In this document: piece by piece, positions 1 to 11,748 of the stretch
How the letters are laid out: each line of letters opens with the position of its first letter
Numbering within the stretch: the stretch's first letter is position 1
From: Henckelia pumila
Taxonomy: Eukaryota > Streptophyta > Magnoliopsida > Lamiales > Gesneriaceae
Assembly: GCF_033568475.1 (NCBI RefSeq)
Contig: NC_133122.1
Location: 181,059,449 to 181,123,448, forward strand
Direction: 5' to 3'
Length of the DNA stretch: 64,000 nt
Translations under genes and position numbers: made by a program
Notes under the pieces: model-generated
Told to the model about the DNA's origin: nothing
Seen by the model: only the letters and a program-made list of their open reading frames with translations
Database searches by the model: none

Positions 1-1505
1 AAGAATACCTTAACTAGGAGAGATTCTATTTGTTTTTTTCATAGTCGGATCGCACAGCCTTTCCGATAAGTTGATACTGATGTAAGCCAAAATGACGCCA
101 CAATCAACATCAGCAGACTTTCAGATGTGGCTCACTGGTCGGTTTCCAGTGGGTCTATAAGTCAAAAAATAGAGATTTCATATAATCATTTGTAGCAGAT
201 TAATTAATGATTATAAAAGTATTGATGGCTACTTTAGTGATAACCATCGGCTCATACAATATTGTCAAGTTGAGAAATGCTGAGGATACCACGCCATTAA
301 AGTCTATAATATACAACAGAATGTTGAATGGGCATTAAAGCAACAAGGCAAAACAATTTATATGCATTTTCTGGAAGAAGAATATACATAATTTACAACG
401 ATTTCTCATCCTGATCCGATAAAGTATATCTTTTGGTTCATGAATCAAGCTAAGATCTGCACTATCACTCGAAAGGGAAGATATGCCAAAAGTCTAAAAT
501 TTTTATACAAAGTTTATTAAAAATAGCTGGTACGACAAAAAGTTAGGGTGAGCATTTGTAAATAAAAATTCTGTACCTTAATTTGTATTAATTACTCTTG
601 AACTTTAATACAAATCCACGTTATTTGACTCTGAGGTTGATAAGCACTTGAAAGTGCACATCAACTCTATGATTGGTTTTCTTGAAGAGTAGGATTCACT
701 GAGTTACAGTTGGTGTTATGGGGCAGGTCAGTTTTATTGAATGAAACTGCATTAAATCCCAAAGTTTTAGGTTCTAATTATAGTTTTATATATTCATATA
801 TACATGTCAAGTATCCTTGGCCAAACGACAAAGGCGAGGCCCCAAAACCCACGAAGTCTTGAGTTCAAATCATACTTGTATGGGTAGAAAAGCGACATCC
901 AACAAGTGGAATAGGTCCTAGTTAAACAAAGAATCCTTATTGTCTTTCTAATTATCACACGAGAAAAATCACTTTTTTTTTTAGAATAGAAAATTCACAT
1001 CTAATGAAAGTTAAAAAATGTCAAAATGGATATGCGTAGGTGGTGAAGCATAAGATTGATATGAGTTGAAGAAAGCCAAAAAGTTACCTTTCGAGTCCTT
1101 GAGCCATAACTCGGGTAGCACATGACCAGACTTCCATGACTGACATGCATAATATTCTGAACTTCAAAGGCTTTCAGTGACTACTCCACCGGCAAGCCGC
1201 AGATGACTTCACTGACAAAAATCTCACTAATTCATGCATAAAAATGATAATCATCAAATAACATATTGCAACTAAAATTTGGATCTAAGAGGATCATCCT
1301 TTTATAAATGAAAAGCAATTTACAAGATCAATCAGGCACGCCACTTTCTGACAGCAGCTAATTCAAAATATGATGGTGATGAACAGATAGAAACTCTAAA
1401 AGAGAGAATTTATAAAAGAAAAAAGTATCCCTTCTTTTGGAGATTGTTTCTTAACATCAGAGAATCTAACAGCAAATCAAAATCAATTAAACAATACAAT
1501 ATCTT
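1..1505. other. 3' flank of the ERD7-type gene, no gene recognised
   Basis: This stretch lies downstream of the minus-strand ERD7-type gene. Its 3' UTR must lie just below 1506. I see no coding exon, RNA gene or clear transposon structure. A short B-box-like string (gagttcaaatc, about 862-872) near 815-960 hints at an old tRNA-derived SINE, but no A box or A-tail could be tied to it. Confidence 0.4.
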
Positions 1506-4058
1506 TTACTGGGAGCGCTTCCCCTTCCTTTCAGCTGCAGCAGATTCCGCAGCTGACTTGGCCAGGGCAGAGGGCTTTAGTACACTTTTCGGATTGAATG
1601 CCTTCCTAATCTTAAACACAGTCCATGCAGTTCCTATTGCATGCCCTGCAGCATCTAACCCCTCACTTGTCGCCTTACCCGCCTCTTCACCATACCTTCA
1701 GAAAGGGCAACAAATTTTTACCCAGTTGCCCAAGGGAATCAAGATCAAATATGGTGATGTTACCTGTGGGTGACAAGTCCTGTCGTCACAGTGGAAGAGG
1801 TTGACATCACATTCTTGCCAGCTACTTCAACAGCATCACAGATTTTGCCTGTCATAAAAAAAGGAAAAATACATCAGATCAGACAAACGTGAGCTGCAAG
1901 TTAGCGATTTTTGCTATTGATGATGCAACCAGAGAGCTAAAGTTAATCCAAGAGCAAAGGTTCACTCAGCAAGAGGTTTAGAGCAGGATTATCTGAAATA
2001 GCTTCTAGACGACACATATAATAGACCATCTGAATCTGTCCAAAGGAACCCAAAGGAGGGAAAATAGGGTAGATGTTCACCGAAAGTTATACCGTCATTA
2101 GAGATAGATCATTGCCTCGATAAATCCTTAAACTGGTTGCTTATCTACTTTCCCTTGTAAAAAAAAACTACTCAGTCTCTTGAAGTAAAGTGCAGCCCAA
2201 TGCCAACTTTTTCAGTCCATCTTTTAGATGCTCCTTTAGTTTTTTTCTTGTCTTTCTTTGTCGCTAGATTGTAAATGGCCACAGGCATACCATGAAAAGC
2301 CCAATTACCAACTCACAGATTGAACACAGTGAAATCAGTTACGAGCTAATTCACCACGAACTCAAAGGTGGTACTGAACAGGAAATTCAACATTTAATAA
2401 CAAAATTTTGGCAACAATTCTCCAGCTAGCAAATAAATAGAAAAACAATGCATGAATGATCCCCACTAACAAACTCTAGTCTCATATATCCTCCCCTCCA
2501 ATTTTTCAATCCTTTCCCATTCTTCAATTCACTTTTCCTAGTGCATTCTTGATGATTAAGAGAATGGTCCTGACTCTACAGGCCCCATATATTTCAGTCC
2601 ATGATAAAATCACTAAATCTCAAGTTCTAAAAGCGAAATGATGAATCATCAACATTCAGTGATTGATTGAAACTACGCTAACAAGTAACAACCCAACCCC
2701 AGAAGTAGAATGCATGGTGAATTATAGCAAGTAGGAAGTACAATGTAATGGATGGTTTACATACTAAATCCGTCTAGAGAAGCTAAGATAATTTCCCCCG
2801 GCAATAAACCAAAGAATTTTTTTCCTATTTTTGAATTTGCGACGGAGCCCGTGAAGAATCCTGTAACCTTCACAGCTCCTGAAAGGACCCCTGATGCAAC
2901 CTTTTCCGTCATCTTTGTCACCCTCTTAACCCTGAAGAGGACAAGTCAATGGCAACAAATTATTTCCCATATGCATCCAAAGTTGAAACCATACACTGGA
3001 TATTGTAATGTGAGACAAGAAAAACAAGCTAATAAGACAATATTGGGAGACCATACGGCTATTAACTAATGTGGTGAACCCAAAAAATCAAGAAACAATC
3101 CGAATGCCGATATCTAATCCCAGAAAATCCATGAATAAAAATCAAACCTTTTGATCCTCTTTAAAGTGTTAGGATCAATCTCAGCTTTACCCCCTGGAGC
3201 CATCCTCTTGATCATAATCTCGTTTCCCTTCTTAAGTCTATCTACGGTCACATCCCCACACCACAATACTCCCTTAATCAGCTGCCCTGACCCTGCGGCA
3301 ATCAACCTTGCCGCTGTCCCACTATACTCCTCGACGTTTGGCGCCAAGGTCGTCCAGTATGCAGCACACTGCCCCTCTACTGCTTCCTTCTTCTTCCCGT
3401 CAGTCTTCAAATCTTTAACCGAGACATCCCCGGCCGCTAAACCCCCCTCCGCCAAAACACCTTTCTCGTCCACCTTATGCACCGAAAAAGTACAGTAAGT
3501 CTCCAAAATCACGTCCAACTCCTTCAGCAACCCTTTCTGCCCTTTAGAAACAACAGTCAGCCCATAACTCAACATTTCACACCCTGGGTTATTACTTTTG
3601 TTGAGGCTCTTCTTCTCCTCGTCATCGCTGGAGTCTGAGTCCTCCGCTTGCCGTGGGGGCTTAAAGGTGAAGAAATAATGCGAAGAGTCCAGCTTGACCG
3701 CGGCAAGGTCCTTGGTTAACGGCCATTGAATGTCGTCGGAGACAGCAGCGAAAGCAGCAACGGTGTTACTACCCTGGCGCAGACGGAGGATCCGGAGATC
3801 ACCGGTGGCAAGCTCGACGGAGTATTGGCTATCTATCAAGTGAAGGATGGCCGCAGGGAAAGAAATGAGAGTTTCCTCGATGGTCTCGGGAGGAGCCGAA
3901 GCCGATGGCTGATAAGGATAGGTTTGGGGGTCATTTGCGTCAGGGAAAAGGTTCTCCGCGAGGTCTTTCATGTCGATGGTGGGGTAGAGGCCGCCGGAGG
4001 CAGAATTGCGGCGCGGCGGAGAAGTTCGGAGACTTGGATCGCTGATTCGAGGGTACAT
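1506..4058 (-). CDS. ERD7: senescence/dehydration-associated protein (ERD7 type), four exons
   Basis: Exons read by eye on the minus strand are 4058-3148, 2931-2765, 1848-1764 and 1695-1506. They join in frame to about 450 aa, the usual length of this family. The ATG at 4058 opens MYPRISDPS, and the last codons read RKGKRSQ and stop at 1506-1508. All introns have GT..AG ends; the last is only 68 bp. Exon 1 carries an acidic linker (EDSDSSDDEEKK) and the start of the C-terminal senescence domain (EYSGTAARLIAAGSGQLIKG). Exons 2-4 complete that domain (VASGVLSGAVKVTGFF, then EVAGKNVMSTSSTVTTGLV, then GLDAAGHAIGTAWTVFKIRK). Arabidopsis relatives include ERD7 (At2g17840) and At4g35985. They are stress-induced, are reported to bind membrane lipids, and have been linked to cold-induced membrane remodelling. 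No stop or frameshift was seen, so the gene looks intact. A pararetroviral promoter lies about 0.85 kb upstream in the same direction. Confidence 0.93.
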
Positions 4059-4690
4059 TGGTGTTGAATTCAGTGGGACGCGCCGTTGTTGAAGGGGAAA
4101 AGCTGGAAGATCAAATCACTGATTGTGATTGGTAAACAGCAAAGTACAAAGTACAGTGGCATTTCTCTTCCTTCGAATGTTTAATTTATTTTTCCATTAT
4201 TATATATATTTTTAAATTTTATTTTTGTATTTTTTAAAAGGACAAATTATTTTAAACTCTCCACTACCAAACTTCTCTTTAACTTAACTCTCTACCCACC
4301 CTTTTCTTTATTTTCACTCCTTAGTGGTCCCCATATTTGAATTAAATTATAATTAAAACTAATCCTTTGTACGTGGCTTTGTTATACCTATCGAACCAGT
4401 CCCGGTCATGCAAGACTATTAGTTACGCAAAGTTTTCAACCGATATACTCCAGATTAGGGTCCAACATGCTTCCGTAAGATGAATTAAATTTAAATACCT
4501 CTTTGACCATAATGTCGTCGGGTCATACCTGCCGAATTTTACGAAGTGCTCCTCACACTCCAACCACGTAGTCGCAACAGATGGTTTCTGCACAAGCTCC
4601 TTCAACGACACCCAGCACAGCCTTAATTCATTTTCTACCTTAAGGCGTATGGTATATAAATTTAATTATAAAATATGAGCATGAAGAACG
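4059..4690 (-). promoter_or_regulatory. upstream region of the ERD7-type gene, ending at the pararetrovirus
   Basis: The DNA between the ERD7 start codon and the recognisable viral sequence includes an AT-rich block at about 4190-4350. A 62-codon minus-strand frame (4611-4423) has no recognisable product. The part from about 4370 to 4690 could be viral leader or host DNA; I cannot place the junction. No certain TATA box for the host gene was assigned. Confidence 0.4.
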
Positions 4691-4691
4691 A

Positions 4692-4757
4692 GAGATTTAG
4701 GAAATTTATTCAGACATAATATTATTACATAAATCAACTCCTTTGAAGAGGAGAAGA
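4692..4757 (-). other. ascending arm of pregenomic RNA leader hairpin
   Basis: This segment is an inverted match to 11899-11962 at the other end of the viral copy. The 19 nt block 4708-4726 is perfectly complementary to the transcript of 11933-11951. The purine/pyrimidine-rich gaggagaaga block at 4748-4757 also matches. In the circular viral genome the two arms lie in one leader, so the RNA could fold into a long hairpin. Confidence 0.7.
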
Positions 4758-4765
4758 CAACTTGT

Positions 4766-4801
4766 TTAGCTACTCATAGTAGCCTTGTTTTTGAAATACA
4801 T
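4766..4801 (-). CDS. short leader uORF (11 codons) ending just before the leader hairpin
   Basis: The frame starts with ATG at 4801 and ends with TAA at 4766-4768, giving the peptide MYFKNKATMSS. Its stop lies about 9 nt before the first hairpin arm (from 4757 downward). A short ORF ending just in front of a stable hairpin is a conserved signal for ribosome shunting in plant pararetrovirus leaders. The match of position, size and spacing is seen directly; its function is inferred. Confidence 0.6.
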   Translation of the reverse strand: MYFKNKATMSS

Positions 4802-4869
4802 AAAAGAAAACTTAATACAATAGAAAGAAAAATATTACAACAATTTATTTGTAAGAAAACTGAAGGGAA

Positions 4870-5066
4870 TGATCGATATCTTCAGCTTCCTCAAATGCCT
4901 GTATTTATAGCTGTAGTTCCACTCGTTTCATCGAGAAACTTCAGGGAATCTCACAGCTGTCTTGTATTTCTTTATGCCATTATTGATGGCATCTTTTACT
5001 AGTGGAGGAGGCAGCTGTCTGGAATTTTTTATGCCATTATTGATGGCATCTTTTACTAGTGGAGGA
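4870..5066 (-). promoter_or_regulatory. 35S-like pararetroviral promoter with duplicated 57 bp upstream unit
   Basis: On the minus strand a TATA box (CTATAAATACAG, core at 4902-4909) sits upstream of a likely start near 4870-4880. Above it a 57 bp period is duplicated (4954-5009 and 5011-5066). Each copy holds the dyad TGCCAT-TATTG-ATGGCA. Downstream AATAAA boxes at about 4845-4851 and 4702-4708 match the caulimovirid layout, in which a polyadenylation signal follows the cap site closely. Position after the last viral ORF and before the leader is the expected one. The promoter reads toward the ERD7-type gene. Confidence 0.65.
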
Positions 5067-5116
5067 ATCACATGTCTGCCACTTTCTTTTGGCTTTATTG
5101 TCCTCACATGCCTGCT

Positions 5117-6490
5117 TTATTGTTGTCGGGGCATCTTTTGCTTTTGAAGTAGGCCCCTGTGAAAACGCATCTTCGGTGGTCCTTGTCCACCTTTGCTTGT
5201 CTCGGAAAAATCCTTTCGATCCGTTCGGGGTCTAAAGGTTTTTCCAAATTCTGGATCCTTCTGATTTGGGCATTCTGGGCAGATATTCTCTGACCATCGT
5301 CCAATATGAGCCATGTTACAAAATTTTCGGCAAGTTTCTTTACTCCCCGGCAGCTTGCTGTTCCACAAAAGATTTCTCTTCTTTTCGAAGAGTTCTTTCG
5401 CAAATGCTGTAGTTTTTCCTGTCATTGTGTTCAACAGGAACGATCCATTCACAGAATTCTGATAAAATTTGAATGGAAACTTGACTTTGTCCATCTCAGT
5501 AAGACAGACCCAAATACCTCATGCCCTTCTGGTTGAGATCTCATTTTCCCCGAAAGTGGACACCAAGGGTATTTCTTCAGTTTTAGGATCCTTGATAAAT
5601 TTATGACTGTTTATATCAGGTCTCCTCAGCTTGATGAAATGAAAGGGTTCGTGTGATCCTTTCACTGTTGGTTCTGGAGCTGCACTAAAAAAGTATAACT
5701 CAAGCACATCTCCTCTGGACAAATGATCATTATTTGCCCATGTTTCTTGGACTGCTTCCTGGATCCATTTTGGTAACTGTGATATCTCCGGGAAGCTTGG
5801 TGACGTTGTATAAACTGAGGTCAAAGCCCCAAATTCATACCAGAGTTTTACATCTTTAGGATTGACATTATTTTTTAGCCAAACCCTTGGATATATTCCT
5901 GCAACATCAACCCTGCAAGTGTTCGGGTTGATTTCACTCGTTGTATTCAATTTCTCCCACCTTTGTTGATAAACCTGGAATGGAGAAATAATTGATGGAT
6001 TAGTATCAATCTTAGATTTGCCCTTGTTAGTGTTGGGCCTAAGATTGATCTCTTCCTCTTTTACCCCAGAGGCGGAGGGTTGAATTGATGAGTTATCCTC
6101 ATCAATTGTTGCTTCATCCAGATCATCAAAGGCTGATGATAGATTAACACTTGTTTCTTGAGTTTTGGATTCCTCAACATCTTGTTTCACAACCGGTGGT
6201 TGTATTTCTTGTTCTTGTAAAACCAATGGTTTTAGCATATCTTGTTTATGAGAAACCAATGGTTTTTCTATAGCCTTCACAATTGGCCCTTGAATAGCAG
6301 CTCATAGTTGTGTTTGAGCTTGCATACATCCTGTAATTCGATTAGATACTTTGATCCGATCAGCTTGTTGTAACCTGCCGGCCATTTCAGCATTAATGGC
6401 TAACTGGTTGAACTCGTTTTGAAGCAACCCAAGGTGTTCCCTGAGATGCCTCTGCATTTTCATGATGGAATCCACGTCACTGCCTTCCAT
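5117..6490 (-). pseudogene. transactivator/viroplasmin-like gene (ORF VI-like) with in-frame stops
   Basis: One reading frame runs from the ATG at 6490, overlapping the end of the polymerase gene by about 14 nt, to a stop at 5117. It is interrupted by in-frame TGA codons near 6300 and 5520. The last gene before the promoter is where transactivator genes lie in caulimovirids that have one; this protein forms inclusion bodies and allows reinitiation on polycistronic RNA. Visible features are an N-terminal helical part, an acidic Glu/Asp-rich middle, a central domain with the string GIYPRVWLKNN, and a C-terminal part with a CPEC pair. Identity rests partly on position; the sequence match alone is moderate. 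Confidence 0.6.
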
Positions 6491-8500
6491 CTTTTGTTAA
6501 GAAATCTGCAAGAATATTTTCATGAGATTTAATAATAACAATATCAAAAATATAATTTTGACATAATGCTTGCCATCTTAATAACCTAGCTTTCTCAGGT
6601 TTAGATTCAATCTTATTTTTTAGGAAAGCTTTTACCTGGGTGTTATCAACCTTCAGAGTGAATTTTTTAGCAAGTAAAAATAATGGCCATTTTTCAAAAG
6701 CCCTTTTAACTGCATAAAATTCCTTCTCGTTAATATGTCATCTAATAGCCTCAGATTCTGAAAAAAGACCACTACAGTATCTGCATGGTATTTCCCCATC
6801 TGGAGTGATCTTGGTAAGGACTGCTGCCCACCAATCGTCGCTGGCATCCGTAAATAATACCAGATCATCTTCATCTACGGGTATAGCCATTTTTGGAAGA
6901 TTCTTACATATCTCTTTTAATTGGTTTACCCCTTTAGTATGGTCCTCGGTCCATATAAACCTAGCATCCTTTTTAACAAAGGACTGAACACCTTTCTGTA
7001 CATTGCTAGATTGTTAATGAACATCCCTGCAAAATTAACTACTCCAAGAAAACTCTGGAGTTGTTTTACATCTTTGAGTTTATCTGGAAAATTCTTTAAC
7101 TTTTCCACAATATGGGGTTGTAGAATTATTCCAGTTTCATCAATCTCAATACCGAGGAATTCAATTTTACTCGTTGCTATGACTGCTTTCTTTTCAGATA
7201 AAACCAGTCCTTCTTGTTTACAAATTTTAGAGAAAATCTCTAAGTGTTTAACGTGTTCGTCTATATTTTTTGATGCTATAAGAATATCATCAATATAAAC
7301 AAACATAAAGTTGAAATAATCTTTAAAAAGGTTATCCATCTTTCTTTGAAATATCTGGGGTGCATTAGCTAATCCCATAGGCATAACTTCCCAAATATAG
7401 TGTCCTTGTGGAGTAGAGAAGCCTGTGAATTTCTTACTTCCTTCTTCCATTCGAATCTGGTAAAATCCAGACTTACAATCAAATTTTGAGAATACTCTAG
7501 CATTTCGTACACAGCTAATTAGGTGTTCTCTACTCGGTATGAAGTACTCATCAAACTCCAGGATTTTATTAATACCTTGGTAGTTAATAACTATCCTGGG
7601 TTTCCCTCTTTTTATTTCACCATGATTTCTAACCAGAAAACCTGGGCTGCTATATGGTGAAACTCCTTCTTTGATTAAACCAAGGTCCAAATGTTCCTTG
7701 ATAATCATTCTCATATCCCTTTGATCTGTTATGTTCATCGAGATAGACTTATATCTGACGAATTCATACTCTTTGCCTTCCTTTAGAGTAAGACTGGCTT
7801 TGAGTTGATTTCTATCCCACCATGCCAATGGATGCTCGTTGTAACTTTCTTTGAGCCTCTTTTTGACATCTTCAAGGGATACTTTATTCTCTAACTCTAT
7901 ATCTCTGTGATTTAGAGTTACCTTGAGAAGCTCCATATCCTCTGTTTGGAGTTCTTGTTCTGTTGTTATTTTCAACATGGTTTCTCCAAACCTTCTTGGA
8001 TCTTTCATTTTTGGGTGAAAAAGTTGTCCTTTATCACCACGCTGGCTGCGAAATATTATCGGCAATTGTCGATAAAAAGCAACCTTGAGTCTTTGAACGA
8101 TAATTTTATGCTCACAAATTGTAGTGAACATAAGTCTTCTTGACTCATTGTCTTGTGTGTACTTCTTAAACATTTGTAAGAAGTTATTTTCTAACAGGAT
8201 ATCAGCTCCTGTATCATGGAAATAGATTGGTAGTGTTTTTACCTTGTACCAAGGTGTTTGACCTGCACCTCCCATAAGGATCTCTGCTTGTTTTATTCCT
8301 TTGCAAAGAATTAAAATTCTTCGAGAGAAATCTCGTCCAGCAATTTTTGGCAATTCCTCTTCACATTCTTCAGGGAAGACTCCTCTTTTTGCTGTACAAA
8401 TTCCTGCTCCCGAGTCAATATAAGCTGCAAAATACTCAGCCTTATATTGTTCATATAACATCCCTATCGGAATGTATATGGAGAAAGGACTTGTTGTCAT
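6477..8500 (-). pseudogene. pararetroviral polymerase: aspartic protease, reverse transcriptase, RNase H
   Basis: The ATG at 8500 overlaps the stop of the preceding 88-codon ORF (ATGA overlap at 8497-8500). Near residue 31 is the protease site YIDSGAG. Reverse transcriptase follows, with the FDCKSGFYQI and FVYIDDILIASK motifs; YIDD is the catalytic pair. The open frame ends at 6926. RNase H continues in another frame (DEDDLVLFTDAS near 6850, FLTKDG near 6490) after an apparent one-base loss in an A run near 6970. RNase H also contains an in-frame TGA near 6740 where the family has Trp. The gene would have copied the pregenomic RNA to DNA. It is inactive here. Confidence 0.85.
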
Positions 8501-8763
8501 TTTTTAAAGGGATTACTAAATGGCCCCGCCATTTTTAACAGACTGTGTTGTAACTCAGTAATCCGATTAAGACTATTTACCTTTAGTTTCCCTAAGGCCT
8601 CAGAAGGTAGAGTATGGTTACTCATTTCTACTTCTTCAATGCGTTCTAGTAAATCATGTTCATGACTTACTAATTTCAACTGTTGCTTCTTCCTCTGTCT
8701 GTGAACAGAGTTCTCGAATCTGATTAAGGGATTGTCCCTTATCCAATTCTCTTGGTTTTCCAT
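8497..8763 (-). CDS. small coiled-coil ORF, virion-associated-protein-like (88 aa)
   Basis: An open 88-codon ORF sits between the movement protein gene (ends 8788) and polymerase, which it overlaps by 4 nt. It is rich in Glu, Lys and Leu with heptad-like spacing in the middle (HDLLERIEEVEM) and ends in a basic, Pro-containing tail (GPFSNPFKK). Caulimovirid virion-associated proteins combine an N-terminal coiled coil with a basic C-terminus and bind capsids. Assignment is from size, composition and neighbours, not from a clear sequence match. No lesion was seen. Confidence 0.5.
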   Translation of the reverse strand: MENQENWIRDNPLIRFENSVHRQRKKQQLKLVSHEHDLLERIEEVEMSNHTLPSEALGKLKVNSLNRITELQHSLLKMAGPFSNPFKK

Positions 8764-8787
8764 TTCGTAGAATTCTTATTGAATTCT

Positions 8788-10056
8788 CTAAGTTTTTTCT
8801 TTTGCCATGAACTCTATTCCTTTTTCAAGGCGTTTCCATGGTTTATGGTCCTCCAGGAATTCTAGACCAAGAATGAGTTGATCTATTTCTTTTCCTGGAA
8901 TTCCCCAGATTTGAACTTCCAATTCTCCAATATTTATCACTCCTTGGTAAGTTCCTTTTTCCTGTTGTTCCAAATAGTAAATCGAGTTACAAGGGAACAA
9001 GTTCCGATGACTTGTAATTTCGAATACTATTTTCACTTCTTTCCATCCTTCTGGAGATCTAAGTTTTCCTATTATAAAAAACTCTTTTTCTTCTGGTGGA
9101 ATTTCTTGAATAGGAGATTTGTCCCATCTCCTGCTTGTCATTCTGTCTCCTTGGAAAGATAACCTTCGGGGTTCTATTTTAAGGTCTCTGTATAGAACCG
9201 GTATGTCTTGAATTTGAATGTCTGTTTCCTGAATTAAAGGAAACTCGATTCTTTCCGGATATATTGCTTGAGCAACTTTCCCAAAGATCTCTGAAATTTC
9301 AATGAACTCATTTCTAATAAATAATTCAGAATGGTGAGTATTAGAAAGAGCATATGAAATTTGATACGTAATAGAATATGGCCTATTACCTTCCTTCATT
9401 AGTCTTTTTTCCTTGAAGTTTTGATGCAAAGTCAAGGCTCGACTAAAATCTCTATCAGCTAAATTGTAGGCTATTCTTGGATAAATAACTCCCACAATTT
9501 TTCCTGCACATAAATTTCTCGAGATAGTTCCTAGAACCGCATCTTGTATATTCCCCATTCTTTTATCACATACTACGATATCTATGGGTAAATCTATTCC
9601 CTCTTTAAAAGTAGCCTTGATCATAATTTGGATTGCTCCAATATGAATCCAAGACATTGTCTTTGCTACTTATGCTTTTAATTTCTGTAATTCTTCTCGA
9701 ATTTCTTCAAAGGGAATTAACTGCATTTCAATTTGATTACTGGTTAGTTCCATAGGGATTGCCATTTCCCTTCTGGATATCTTATAAATCAAATTATGTC
9801 TTCTTTGTCTTAGCCCTAGGTTTTCTAAGACTCTTTCAACTTGTCCTGCCAAAAATCCTTGGTACTTCTGTAATGTTGGATTTTCTCTCATAATCCTTTG
9901 GACCATATTATGAGATATCGTGGTTTGACTAAAGAACCTAGCCAAACTTTCATGTGTTTCATGGCGAAACACTTCCTCTTTACTCTGATTCTGATTCTGA
10001 TTCATCTTCAGAAACTTCTCGACTAAACAATATCTCTTATTCGTATATGCTTTCAT
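8788..10056 (-). pseudogene. pararetroviral movement protein (30K superfamily), split by one stop
   Basis: The frame runs from an ATG at 10056 (overlapping the capsid gene end by about 20 nt) to a stop at 8788. A single in-frame TAA at 9670-9672 splits it; an internal ATG at 9657 reopens it for 289 codons. The 30K-type core follows that ATG: WIHIGAIQIMIKATF, then PIDIVVCDKRM with the conserved Asp, then ALSNTHHSELF. Such proteins form tubules through plasmodesmata for cell-to-cell spread. The region before the stop (HNLIYKISRREMAIPMEL) resembles the usual N-terminal half. The copy is broken. Confidence 0.75.
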
Positions 10057-11377
10057 ATGAGGGGATATCCTCAAATTGATATACTTGGACTAGATCTTGA
10101 AAGAAGACCGCATCATCCATATCTTGTGTTGCTTCAAAGAGTTTAACTCTTTTTTTCTCGTTTTCTGGACAATTTGTAGATATATGTCCTCTTGCTCCAC
10201 ATGTCCAGCAGTTGCAATCCTTGAAACTTTCACTTGCTCTTGTATGAGTTCTTCTGAAAGTTCTTCTTGATGGTGTTCTTCCCCTGCTTTGTGATGAGCC
10301 TGTTGCTGGGATGTTCTTGTAGGTCCACTTCTTCTACCTGATCTATAGGATCTGGCCTTTTGTTTGGACCAAAATTTTCTTGGTTTTCAAGAACTTTTCA
10401 TTCTTTTATTATAGGGATTATTTCTGAATTTCTTCCTTTTAAATCCCTATGATCTATTTCCAATGATCGTTGGAAGATTATTTTCTTTACAACACAAAGG
10501 TGTACGTTTATCTATACCCCTTATTTTCTTGTAGTTTTCTGTAATGCTTCCATATGGCACCATTCTGCTAATTTTTCTTTCAAAAAGGAGGCACGTCTTG
10601 CCAATGTATCAAGATTGCCTGGAACATATTCTTTAATCAGCATTTCTCTCCAGGGACTTGACATTTTTGCAAAAAATAGCTGAATAGCTATATTTTCCTC
10701 GACTCCCGAATTCCATCTGTATTTAGTGAATAACATAATGTATTCATCAACTAAGCAGATATCATGTAACTCGAGGCTATAAAGAGCTTGGTATATCTTC
10801 TCTTTTTCTCTGTATCTTGATTATTGAAATAGTCTACCCCTATGAATTGTGCTTTAAATAGGGTGGCCATTCTTTCTCCAATCTCGCTGAGGGATTCTCC
10901 TACTAAGATTGATTCCTTAGTTTCTGGCATAGTCATCTCCCATGCGATCTTAACAGATCCCATTAGACTCATTTCTAGAAGTTTAATGAATCCTTCTTTA
11001 TTGAGATCTAATGTCCCTGCTGCTATTCTCATAGCTGACGTCCAATCATCTATAAGATCTTCTCTGTTTTTGAAGTCCAAAACATCAAGGTTTAACATAA
11101 CCCCGTAAGGATGTATTGGATCTAAAACAATTTTTCCGTAAGGAGTTTGATGGAGTGGGATTTTACTCCTTCTTGATCTGGTTCCTGCTGGATGTGAATT
11201 TTCTCCAACCTGAAACTCACTATGTGGTTCTTCTGTTTTAACCACATATCTTGGGGGATTTCCTATGGGTTGTTCACCATCAGGGGAATTCATTTTTAGA
11301 TCTACTACTTTGAGATTCGCAAAAGAATCCGCAAGATCTTGTAGATCCTCGAGATTTAATCTTTCTAAAGTAGTCAT
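10037..11377 (-). pseudogene. pararetroviral capsid protein with zinc knuckle, frameshifted
   Basis: An ATG at 11377 opens a 208-codon frame with a Glu/Asp-rich start and a central capsid-like region (DLIDDWTSAMRIAAGTLDLN). At about 10810 the homology moves to another frame (10736-10521, EENIAIQLFFAKMSSPWREM), and it ends near 10037. A CX2CX4HX4C zinc knuckle (CWTCGARGHISTNC) lies at 10169-10210, preceded by an Arg/Ser/Lys-rich stretch and followed by an acidic tail. These are typical of caulimovirid capsid proteins, where the knuckle binds RNA. At least one frameshift plus stops between 10520 and 10380 make it non-functional. Confidence 0.75.
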
Positions 11378-11460
11378 CAGATAATGTTTTTTTTTATACT
11401 GCTTTTATAAGATTAATCATCATTTCATCATTGGTTAAAGGTTTTTGGACCATTTTGGTT

Positions 11461-11748
11461 TTACCTTTCTGATGTAACAAAGGTTCGGTACCAAATGAGA
11501 GTGGTAACCTTCCTCCTGTATTTCCTTTTTCTAGAACCCGAAGTGTGTTCTAGATTTATGATTTTATTTTGAAGATCTTTTAGGTTTTCAAGAATTTCTT
11601 CTTGTTTCTTAAGGATTTCTTCAATTTTCCGAGGTATTTCATACAACTGATTGCTGTAATATTGTACCGTCTTTTGAATTTCTCTAAGATCTCCGGAGAG
11701 TTTAGAGGAATCTGGGGTAATCTCTAAAAATTGAGAGTTAGAAATCAT
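11461..11748 (-). CDS. 95-aa coiled-coil ORF upstream of capsid gene
   Basis: This open ORF overlaps the end of the 47-codon ORF by 11 nt. Residues about 18-70 have dense Ile/Leu/Glu/Lys heptads (KIEEILKKQEEILENLKDLQ), giving a strong coiled coil, followed by a basic SGSRKRKYRRK segment. I do not recognise a named family. Position near the 5' end of the pregenomic RNA and the coiled coil suggest a structural or virion-associated protein. The last residues may be altered by a lesion, since the next ORF starts only 84 nt later in another frame. Confidence 0.5.
   Translation of the reverse strand: MISNSQFLEITPDSSKLSGDLREIQKTVQYYSNQLYEIPRKIEEILKKQEEILENLKDLQNKIINLEHTSGSRKRKYRRKVTTLIWYRTFVTSER

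Noticed and set aside
815..960. Possible tRNA-derived SINE
   Set aside because: Only a B-box-like string is seen; no A box, tail or target duplication.
3726..4067. 113-codon plus-strand ORF opposite ERD7 exon 1
   Set aside because: Shadow of the GC-rich ERD7 coding exon on the other strand.
4423..4611. 62-codon minus-strand ORF between ERD7 and the pararetrovirus
   Set aside because: No recognisable domain, no coding context, and it lies in leader or promoter DNA.
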